64,000 bases of DNA from Chrysemys picta bellii (taxonomy: Eukaryota > Chordata > Testudines > Emydidae): contig NC_088800.1 of assembly GCF_011386835.1 (NCBI RefSeq), forward strand, positions 53,411,439-53,475,438. Reading direction: 5' to 3'. Each line of letters begins with the position of its first letter. Within the stretch, counting starts at the first letter, position 1. Below, in pieces: positions 55,312-64,000 of this stretch. The notes below the pieces were generated by a model that was not told the origin of the DNA, ran no database searches, and saw nothing but the letters and a program-made list of their open reading frames with translations. The position numbers were made by a program, and so were the translations under genes.

Positions 55312-57006
55312 ATCCATCGTTAAAAACCAGATTATCTTTATTTCAACCATGTGCCAGCTATATTAGAACATGTACGATACTCCTTATGTCAGTCTGTGAA
55401 TCTGAACTAGTATGGTGTATTGCACTCATTGCTTTCCCCCAATACCAAAAAATGAAATCTAAACTTTCCCATTAATGGATATTCCATGCTCCTTCGAACC
55501 AGTACATTGCAACTTGCACTAGTTTGTGACTCCTCCTGGATTTAAGACCTGTAATCAATTTCTTCCCGAAAATGGTATTAATTTAATCTGTTATTGAATT
55601 TTGTCCTCATTTTGGATATCGGGCATATTGCTCTGACACCCACACACTTTGGGTATACGTGACAGAAGGAGGCACCAGGGTCTGTGGAACAGGAGATAAA
55701 AAAGGTGACGACTTGCAGGGACAGCAGAAGAGTGTGCTGCTTTAATCCCATTAAGGAACGCTTACACAGCTCGCTGTCACTATGTATTTTAAAAATTAAT
55801 TTGCAATAATAAGACATGTCTCTGTTTTTGATTCCTTTGTACCACAGTCTAGCACAAGTTCTAGTTTGTTGCTAATAACTCAGAGGATTGTGTACAAGAC
55901 AGAGCAGAGGTGTGAGTGATAGTTTATTTCAATTTGAGTAGGATGAGCTATATGCCATAGATGATAGCAGTAGTTTTTTAATTAAAGGGAAAACGTGCTG
56001 GGCTTTCTTTCAGAGTGGTGGGCAAGAGCTTTGGAGACATAGACCCCATTCTGTGTTATTGAGTTTATGTCTGTAATCCCCATTTTCCTGTTCATCAAGC
56101 GGTTGCTCATATACAAGGAGAGAGCTCCCTTGCTGGGATCCTTTGGTTTTAGCATGAACCTTGTTTTTGTTGTTATAACGCACACATCCAAATGCCCGTC
56201 AGACAGTTTAAAGAAACAATTCACTATCTTGCTATATATTCATGACAAAAATTGTTTAAAAGTTGCTGCTCAATGGGGTAAGCGATGCGGTGGGTTAATG
56301 TACTGATAGTTCACCTGATGGATGGTTTCATCTTTAATTGCTATTGGAAATTAGGGGTGAGATTTTGAAAGGCACAAATGAAAGCAAGGTGCTCACCTCC
56401 CATTGACTTTCATTGCCCAGTGTGCTTTGAAAAATTCTCTAGAATATGGTCCAAACCACATTCTAATTAACCACATTAACTGACTCTGAATGGCAGAAAG
56501 CTGAGATTTCATCACTGAAAAACATTTTAAAGACCCCCTACACCCATTTAAGTGAGTGGGGGAGGAAAAGTCAATGGGGGACAAGGCGAAGAGAGACAGT
56601 ATGTGTGAGGAGGGATTGAGGGGGGCCAAAGAAAGCAGTTGGGACTGAAGAAAGGAAGGAGCTGGAGGAGAAAAACTAAGATTTAGACTCTCTTCTCCCC
56701 ACAAAGAACTTGCCATTTCAGAAGCAGTTTAGAGATATCCAGCCACTTACCATCTCTGCAGTCACTGTCTTAGCTGTTCCTACAACAGCATTCACCCTGG
56801 GATTCAAGGACCAAACGCACTTTCTAGCAGAAAAGCTCAGTGGGAATTGTTTGATAGTCTCAATTTCATTTTTACAGATGAAAATGGGTCAAAAGTGGCT
56901 GTTAGGCCACAAGCCACTGCTGGAGGAACAGGCGGGATACTGAAAGGGCAGAAAGGGTTCAGTAGTCCAGAAAAGGGGGATGGTTTGCAAATAGTGTTTC
57001 TGAATG
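55312..57006. other. Unique DNA, no gene supported
   Basis: Open frames at 56393-56716 and 56710-56943 have no domain, splice or start context that I can defend. Confidence 0.4.
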
Positions 57007-57014
57007 CATTAGAC

Positions 57015-57915
57015 CAGGGGTGGGCAAACTACAGCCCTCAAGCCACATCCGGCCTGTCAGAAGTTTTAATACAGCCCTCGAGCTCCTGCCAGGGAGCGGG
57101 GTTGGGGGTTTGCCCCACTCCAGCACTCCAGCCAGGTAGGAGGGTCGGGGCTTTCTGCGCGGCTCATGGAAGCAGCGGCATGTCTCCCCTCCAGCTCCTA
57201 CATGTAGGAGCAGCCAGGGGGCTCTGCATGCTGCCCCCGTCCCAAGCGCTGCCCCCACACCTCCCATTGGCCAGGAACCACGGCCAATGGGAGCTGCAGG
57301 GGCGGCGCCTGCAGATGGAGCAACGCACAGAGCTGCCTGGCCAGCACCACACCTCCGCATAAGAGCCAGAGGGGGGACATGCCGTTACTTCCAGGAGCTA
57401 CTTGAGGTAAGCACCACCCGGAGCTGCACCCTTAAGCCCCTCCTGTACCCCAATCCCCTGCCCCATCTCTGATCCTCCTCCTGCCCTCCAAACCACTCAG
57501 TCCCAGCACGGAACACCCTCCTGCACCCTGAACCCCTCATCCCCAGCCCCAACTTAGAGCCTGCATCCCCAGCCAGAGCCCTCAACCCCTCCTGCACCCC
57601 AGCCCCCTACCCCAGTCCGGAGCACCCTCCTGCACCCCAAACCCTGCATCCCTAGCCCCACCCCAGAGCCCTCAACCCCCCCTGCATCCCAGCCCTGATC
57701 CCCCTCTCACCCTCCAAACCCCTCAGTCCCACCCTGGAACACCCTCCTGCACCCCAAATCCCTCATCCCCAGCCACACCCCAGAGCCCGCCTCCTCAGCT
57801 GGAGCCCTCCCCCTTTCCCCACATCCCAGCCCCCAATTTTGTGAGCATTCATGGCCCACCATACAATTTCTATAACCAGATGTGGCCCTCAGGCCAAAAA
57901 GTTTGCCCACTCCGG
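57015..57915. mobile_element. hAT-type non-autonomous element, 901 bp
   Basis: Ends CAGGGGTGGGCAAACTACAG and AAAGTTTGCCCACTCCGG are inverted copies. Flanks CATTAGAC (57007-57014) and CAATAGAC (57916-57923) make an 8-bp duplication with one change. The second half is a C-rich array of loosely repeated phrases (CCTCCTGCACCCC, CCCCAGAGCCCTCAACCCC). No transposase is encoded. Confidence 0.88.
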
Positions 57916-57923
57916 CAATAGAC

Positions 57924-59204
57924 AGTAGATGGGGAAAGGTTTGAATCATGTTTTCCCTTCCTTTTTTGCTTACTCTTCATCCAGAAATCGTTTTTTCCTA
58001 GAGGAAGGATACATTGTATACATTACGACAAAAAATGTTTAAAAGGCTTGTAAAAAAAAATGAAATGTAAAATTAAGGAGCCGCACTCCAATAGCAATGA
58101 GTCCTACCTGGCAGGGGATCAGTAGGTCATTACTTTGCTTTTTTGTTGGTTGTGCGCCAGAAGGCACTTGAAGAGTTAATACTGTAGGTCTCACTCCACC
58201 AGAAGTACAGCTGGCTAGAGTTCTCACTTTGAGTTGCTACTAGTAAAGCACTTGTGCTTACGATTATATTAGTCTGTATCACCAAACTGTCACACGGTTT
58301 GGTACAGTTGGCAGTCTGCTGAGAAGAGCACTGGATTTGAAGCATATGGTGTGTTAAGTGGAGGTCACAATGAAGGTGCTTTGGCAGAACGTATACAGTG
58401 ACTATCTGCACTGTCCTTGACTCTGGCCAGTGCTACTAGACTTCAGGAGCACCAAATTAACACACAGCATTTTAAAAAATTGAAAGATAAGAGTTGCCTC
58501 TTAAAAAAACAAACTAGAAGCAAACAACTGGCATTTAATAGCAGCTGCATGAACCATTGTAGATGAGGTATTTGTACCCTGTATTGTATGTAGAGCACCA
58601 GATCCTGAGACCCTTACTTAGTTTTTACTGAGCCCTTACTAAGGTGTTTGCATAAACTAGGGCTGAATAAAATCTGACTCTAATGAATATTGAGTAAATG
58701 GAAATGGTATTTGGTTCAAACTCAGTAATAGACAGTGCAGTAAATGATGACCTCACATGGCTGTTACAGCAAATATAAATTCTAAATATTGTTAATCAAT
58801 TCCATAACCTCACCAAACAATGTCTCAAGTGCCTCTCTTCTTTTATATTTTCTCAGTAACTTGGTAATATGATCATACAATTATGATAAAAACAGGCTAG
58901 CATTTATACATTTACCTGTAATTAGAAGTTGTAAGGGAATGTCAGTTTCCCACTAATCATAATTAAATGAGGACGTATCCATTTTCTAGAATGACATTTT
59001 GGTAATTAAATCTACCCTGAAAAGGTTTGCTTATCTTCTCCAAAATGATTAATTTGTTTTTGTTTCTAAATTGCACACTGCACAGGCTAAACCCTTACTC
59101 TGACTGCTCTGGGCTTTGTGCCGGTACTGTTGACTGAGAAGGTTAGCATAAGTATTCTCTTCTGCCTGCAGGTAATGTTTGTTGACAAAATGACAGTTTT
59201 AAAA
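57924..59204. other. Unique AT-rich DNA, no gene seen
   Basis: No supported gene, RNA or repeat; a 93-codon minus-strand frame near 58130-58411 is featureless. Confidence 0.45.
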
Positions 59205-59295
59205 TGGGGCCAGATCATCAGCTGGTGTAAATGGGATAGCTCCATTTAAGTCAACAGAGCTACATCAGTTTACACAAGCTAAGGATGTGGCCCAT
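59205..59295. repeat. Old foldback repeat, second copy
   Basis: GGCCAGATCATCAGCTGGTG, AAATGGGATAGCTCCATTTA and AGTTTACACAAGCTAAGGAT: same structure as 11235-11340, with inverted ends around an AAGTCAACAGAGCTACA core. Confidence 0.65.
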
Positions 59296-60659
59296 AAATC
59301 ACAATGAACAGTGAAACAAGTAGCCTCCCCAGGAACTAGAAGTCAGGCTTCAAACAAGCAGCCTGCCAGTCCTGAGTGAGGAGAGGCATTTGGTAGGTGA
59401 GAGAGGGGTGGGGTCCATTGCAGGTGCACAGGAGGATGATATGAACTGGCCAAAAGAAAGAGGAAAGAAGACGAGCTGATGTCATGGGAAGGGACTTAAA
59501 GGAAATGGAGCCTTTTTCTAACCTCCCACCCACCTCTTAACCCCTGCTGGGCCACCATAAGAATAGGCTATGCGGGAGTGAAAAGTGTCTGAGTCAGCCG
59601 TGTCAGGGATACAACAAAGTGGAGTTTCTAATTATGCAGCTTCCAACAGGTATTTGAATTATTATGCAGGTTAAACAAAGTCTCAGGTGTAAGCCAGAAT
59701 GTGGCTCAACACCTGTTTGAAATTGAATTTCCGCTTAGCTCTAGCTGACCTAAGGGAATCCCTGGAGCATGAAAGATGTGATCAGAACAGCTGACCAACC
59801 TGTGACTCACTTCCTTGTGGAATATCATGAAAGGTAGCAAGCCTATTGGGGGCTGGGGTCAGGGATCTTATCAGGGATTGGACAGAAGGAGTTGGATACT
59901 GATGATCTATTTGGGATGCAAGAGAGCCTGTTCGGGTTCACATGGCAGATTGGGGAGAGGGAATCGGGGACTGAGGGAAGAACTGATTGGGCTGGGAAAA
60001 ATAGAGTGGTGGAAAATGGAAATCTCTAAGTATTTAGAGAAGTATCTGAACTGTGGGGAACTGCCCTATTCCTCCAAACATATTGGGGTTCACCCAGCAC
60101 TATTTTCAATAACCTGAGGATATTACAGTGTGTTGTTCTGATCCATTATTAAATGTCTTTGTTATCACTCATGTCAGACGGAGGTAGTAGGAAACTTAAG
60201 TTCATGCTTTGCAAAACCTTTTATAAGATTTTTATTCTATAATCAGCTGCTAAAATAGTACCCTCTGACTGTACACTGATAAGATTCATACCCAGAGAGT
60301 ATATTTAGAATATTGCCTTAGTAATATTATCTTGTCTCAAGGCTTTTATATGGTACTTCCTGTTCATCTCAATGTCTTTGATAACCGTTCTTGGTAATAG
60401 TGCCTTCTTCTTGGGGAGCTAGGAGGTTGGCTGTTCCCCCGCAATGCAGCAGGGAGAGCTCTGGTTCCATATACCTAGAACTTCTGATGTTTGAGGATTA
60501 TTCATTTCATTTGGGGGGGTTATTTTTAGAAATTTTTGAGTTTTATGTAGATGTCCAAAATGGGGGGTGGGGGAATTGGGGGCTTTCTCTTTGTGTATAG
60601 CATAATGAGTAATTACTCATTGCTTTGGTATATACTGTAATGAATAAACTTTTTGTAGT
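59296..60659. other. Unique DNA, no gene seen
   Basis: A 100-codon plus frame at 59815-60117 has no recognisable feature. Confidence 0.4.
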
Positions 60660-60833
60660 GGTTCCTAGTTCGCTTTAACATAGTACTGTGTGTTTTTTTT
60701 AGTGTAGTACTATGTTAATGAATGCAAGGAAACCTTTAGTGCGCACCAGCAGGGACCAATTAATGTGCACACAGTAGCGTGCTTTAGAGATCACATCCCC
60801 ATAATCCGCATTACTACTCCATGTAGACAGACC
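60660..60833. mobile_element. MITE remnant with TGTAGACAGACCC end
   Basis: The right end ACTCCATGTAGACAGACCC resembles the Harbinger-like MITE termini in this window. The left part contains a hairpin (TTTAACATAGTACTGTG against TAGTACTATGTTAA, 60676-60718). The left terminus is not resolved. Confidence 0.5.
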
Positions 60834-60840
60834 CTTAGAT

Positions 60841-61437
60841 TAGAGTTACCATATGTCTAGGTTTTCCTGGACGTTGCCTCTTTTTTGATCCTCCGCCCTG
60901 TGTCTGGGTGGATTTTTCAAATAAGAGGCAACGTCAGGGTTTTTGTGGAGCAGACGTTGCAGCTCAGAAAGAGTCCCAGTTGGTCCCTTCCCTGCATCCA
61001 CATCTGATTGGTCCCTCACAGCTGCAGGATCCTGCCCACCCAAGCCCTGGCTCCCAGCCCCGGGGAGGGGGAGAGCCCCACAGGGAGATGCTGACGGACA
61101 GCTGTTGCTGCATCCCAGGTCTGCACCAGCTGCCCTGCCATCATGACAGGGAGCGACACTACCCCCCCCCACCTCAAGAGTGAGTCCCTAGGTACCTCCT
61201 CTAGCACCCCCCAGGTACTCCTCCCAGTATAGTCATGCCCCATTCAGCACCCCCCAAATACACCCCAGTATACACACACACCTCCAGCATCTGCCAAATT
61301 CCCCCTCCAACACCCCCCAAATATCTCCCAGTACACACAAACCCCTCCAGCACCCCTCAACTGTACTCCCCTCCGGCTCCCCCCTGCCCCTGCCAGCAGT
61401 ATCATCTTTTGGGGGAACCTGAAACATGGTAACCCTA
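60841..61437. mobile_element. Non-autonomous DNA element with TTACCAT ends
   Basis: Starts TAGAGTTACCATATGTC and ends ACATGGTAACCCTA, inverted copies with one change. CTTAGAT is present on both sides (60834-60840, 61438-61444), possibly part of an 8-bp duplication with one change. An internal hairpin pairs TTGCCTCTTTT with AAGAGGCAA (60875-60930). It has inserted exactly at the end of the preceding MITE. The C-rich right half carries loosely repeated AGCACCCCCCA phrases. Confidence 0.75.
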
Positions 61438-61667
61438 CTTAGATGCAAGTAACTCTTTCTGGTGTTTGTTTATTGGATAAATACCTGTTTCTTTTCTTTT
61501 TTGTATTTCTTTTTTGTATTTTATGAATGTTCATCAGTTAAAGCAAAAAATCAGAAGCCCTCCATACACCCTACACCCTGACCCATACAGTGTCCTGCTT
61601 TTGTTTTGGGTGATTGCCAGAAACTCATGATTGCGCCATCATAGAGTCCTGGCCAGAGTAGGTTTCC

Positions 61668-61955
61668 TTTGGTATGTCTGCACTGCAGACAGACACCCAC
61701 ACCTGGCAATGCCAGCTGACTCAGCTCCTGGGACTCGGGCTAAAGGGCTGTTTAATTGTGGAGCAGATGTTTGGGCTCAGGCTGCAGCCCGAGCTCTGGG
61801 AACCTCCTACCACAAAGGGTCCTAGAGCCCAGACTCCAGCCTGATCCTGAATGTCTACACCACAGTTAAACTGCCCCTTAGCCCAAACCCTGCAAGCCTG
61901 AGTCAGCTGGCACGGGCCAGCCGCAGGTTTTTAATTGCAGTGTAGACATTGAGCC
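61668..61955. mobile_element. MITE with TGTCTGCACTGCA ends
   Basis: Left GGTATGTCTGCACTGCAG and right AATTGCAGTGTAGACATT are imperfect inverted copies. The interior is foldback (CAGCTGACTCAG against CTGAGTCAGCTGG). The boundary duplication was not resolved. Confidence 0.65.
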
Positions 61956-62079
61956 AGGAATCACTGAACAGAAGCAGAGAGCATTAGCATGCCCTTGCAC
62001 CCAGCCACTGTGTTGAACTGCTGTGGCGTTGTGTCTGATTACATTAATTCGGTGCTGTTGGTGTTTTTGTTTTAAACAG

Positions 62080-62187
62080 GTAATGATGATTCAGACATAG
62101 AGATCCAAGAGGACGAGGGATCTGATAGTGAAGAGGAAGACAGGCAGCTAATAAAGCAGCGCACGGCCATGGAGATCCTGATGCAAG
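62080..62187 (+). CDS. Putative host exon B (acidic segment)
   Basis: A 108-bp segment between an acceptor (TTTTTGTTTTAAACAG) and a donor (GTATCC). In the phase left by exon A it reads [20 protein letters not shown], then [16 protein letters not shown]: a very acidic, Ser-rich stretch with casein-kinase-2-like sites followed by a basic helix. No stop is present, and the length is a multiple of three, so the exon could be skipped without a frameshift. I do not recognise the protein. Gene identity, and its link to exon A, are inference. Confidence 0.65.
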
Positions 62188-62450
62188 GTATCCTGTTTGG
62201 GTTCATGAGCTTGCACCCTGCTCAATTCTCTTGAACTGACAGGGGTACTGTAGTGCTTCACAGAAGAGGGGTCTTTTCAAGGGAGCCAAGGCAAGGGAAA
62301 TTTTACTGGAAAGATCAGTATGTTTTTACCTTGTCTGGATTCAGAAACAGCTTTGGAAATAGCCGTAGACCTGTGGTCCCAATGCCTGACTGGGGAGCTC
62401 TTCCTTTCCTTTCGCAGTAGATGTAGAGTGAATTCACATATTCCCTACAC

Positions 62451-62757
62451 CAGTGGTTCTCAAACTATGGGTCAGGACCCCATTTTAATGGGGTCACCAG
62501 GGCTGACTTTTAGACTTGCTAGGACCCAGGGCTAAAGCCCAAGCCCAAGGGCTTCAGCCCTGAGCAGCAGGGCTCAGGTTACAGGCCCCCTGCTTGGGGC
62601 TGAAGCCCTTGGGCTTTGACTTTGGCTTCCCGCCTCCCCTTCCAGGGTGTTGGAGCTGAAGCTCAGGCTTCAGTCCTACCCTACCCCCCACTCCTGGGGT
62701 CTTGTAGTAATTTTTGTTGGCAGAAGGTCGCGGTGCACTGAAGTTTGAGAACCCCTG
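62451..62757. mobile_element. hAT-type MITE
   Basis: 307 bp with ends CAGTGGTTCTCAAACTATGG and GAAGTTTGAGAACCCCTG. Exact 8-bp duplication CCCTACAC (62443-62450, 62758-62765). The interior is foldback around AGCCCAAGGGCTTCAGCCC pairs. Confidence 0.94.
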
Positions 62758-62765
62758 CCCTACAC

Positions 62766-64000
62766 TAACCTCCTGAGGTGCTGCTTCAAAACTTGGCCTT
62801 TTGTTGTATTCACAATGCTACCCAAACTGTTTCCCGTATGGAAGGACTGGTTGGCTCACATGATTGTAATAACGTATGAGTTGAAGATTTTAACCTCTAG
62901 GATACTAGTTCCAGCACAGCCCTGACCAGCAGTGACTCAGAGTAGTTACCATCGGAGGGCTGCTTTGGTGGCTTGTGTGAAGTGAGCTGATGCTCTCGGT
63001 TCAGTTCCTACATTAAAAATAAAAAGCACCTAATTGTCACCTTGGGGCAGTTTCAGCAGAGGCCAAGTATTTAAAAGAGCCAGAGACAATGAATTATCTC
63101 TTCACCGGCAGCAGTGGACCTCTGGGCCAGGGGCGAAGGAGCCGTGTGGGGAAGTTCATACAGCTGCTGCTCCTGCTGGAACCTGTTTTTTTGGAAAAAC
63201 TGGCGAGTCTACACCTAATTCTGTTCTCATCTCCTGCAGCATCACTCTGTTAATTTTCCTAGAGTTATTTTGGATTTAGGCTGGTGTATGTGTGAGCAGA
63301 GCCAGACCCTGGATCTCAGCCAGGCACATTTCAAACATTTTTATCCCAAACTGTTTGCCATGATTTTCATTCTGAATAAAAGTACTTTCACTCTCTCGAA
63401 AATCACCAGAAACACAAATATTCACAAATAATTTTACCTCAGAATTTATCAGAAAAGACCCAGCATGCATCTTCATGGTTTTGGTGCTATGGGAATGGTT
63501 ACCCCTAAACTGTATGTGAGCTCACTCTTGGTCACTGCTCCAGTATACAGCTAAATACTACACTTACTTCCATCTTTGCTGATTGCCTTTGCCAATTTCC
63601 AATTGTTAACACTGAGACAAAACAAAGCACAAGGTAGCTGGCTATAGTCAAATGATTGGCCCTTAACAGCAGCTTCGGGAGAAAGAAACAGCATCTAAAA
63701 GCAATGAATTTTGCTGTAAGTAGGGTTTTTCTAGGAAAAGCTTTGCTGCTGCAAATAACTATGGCTGTAGACTTGTTATTAATAAAAGTATTATTTGTTA
63801 TGCTTCATGTAGGCAATTCCCAATCTTCTGATACATCTTCACTGCCAGAGTGCCCAGATCGCTTGCCACAGTTTCATAGTTACTGTGCCTCCATACTTAA
63901 TAGACTTCTTCTGACACATAATCTTCCTCTGAACTTTCCAATAATTTATCTGATCTCTCTGTTTGCTGAATCAAGAGTGGCCATCCCTTTCAGCCTGCAC
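62766..64000. other. Probable intronic DNA downstream of exon B
   Basis: No further exon with acceptor, open frame and donor could be supported before the window ends, and no repeat was identified. Confidence 0.4.

Noticed and set aside
56847..57362. 171-codon plus-strand frame
   Set aside because: It runs from unique DNA into the hAT element at 57015, so it cannot be one conserved gene; no domain seen.
60908..61183. Open frames in the C-rich segment as genes
   Set aside because: They lie inside the non-autonomous element 60841-61437 and are low complexity.

Overview
This is a vertebrate nuclear window, most likely from a cryptodiran turtle. The basis is composition plus repeat content: CR1 LINEs in both orientations, a tRNA-headed SINE whose tail copies a CR1 3' end, and many non-autonomous hAT and Harbinger-like elements. 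There is also a DIRS element and Ty3/Gypsy elements whose pol genes are in Gmr1-like order. Nothing bacterial is present. The species call is inference; a crocodilian or another sauropsid is the main alternative.

Layout. 1-4117 is AT-rich intergenic or intronic DNA with old repeats. 4118-10975 is a minus-strand CR1 LINE broken by a foldback hAT element (4956-5288) and by a Gypsy provirus (5347-10062, 5-bp duplication GTGTA). 11584-11868 is a Harbinger-type MITE. 13436-25377 is a second Gypsy provirus (4-bp duplication CTAT), and its gag gene is split by a 6.2-kb DIRS element (18267-24474). 26640-29440 is a GC- and CpG-rich block with tandem repeats and an unassigned Ala/Pro-rich ORF. 29600-35000 holds a SINE, MITEs, and an old DIRS fragment interrupted by an LTR that is itself interrupted by a hAT element. 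36652-40899 is one hAT transposon inserted into another. 43120-43463 is a long, nearly perfect palindrome. 43540-54990 is CR1-rich; one CR1 there (47040-52450) is interrupted by a 2.5-kb DNA transposon with CACTG ends (48637-51176). 55000-64000 is mostly unique sequence with further hAT and other MITEs.

Host genes. The only host coding signal I can support is two short plus-strand exons, 42244-42316 and 62080-62187. They are phase-compatible and together encode a charged, coiled-coil to acidic protein segment. If they belong together, 42317-62079 is an intron of about 19.8 kb, and the surrounding repeats may also lie in introns. I do not recognise the gene.

All other coding sequence belongs to mobile elements, and nearly all of it is broken by stops or frameshifts. 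The best-preserved reading frames are the Gypsy RT-RNase H (6436-7767), the Gypsy integrase (15730-17238), the DIRS tyrosine recombinase (23194-24108) and the two halves of the CACTG-element transposase (49151-50831). Target-site duplications let most insertions be placed to the base and ordered in time.
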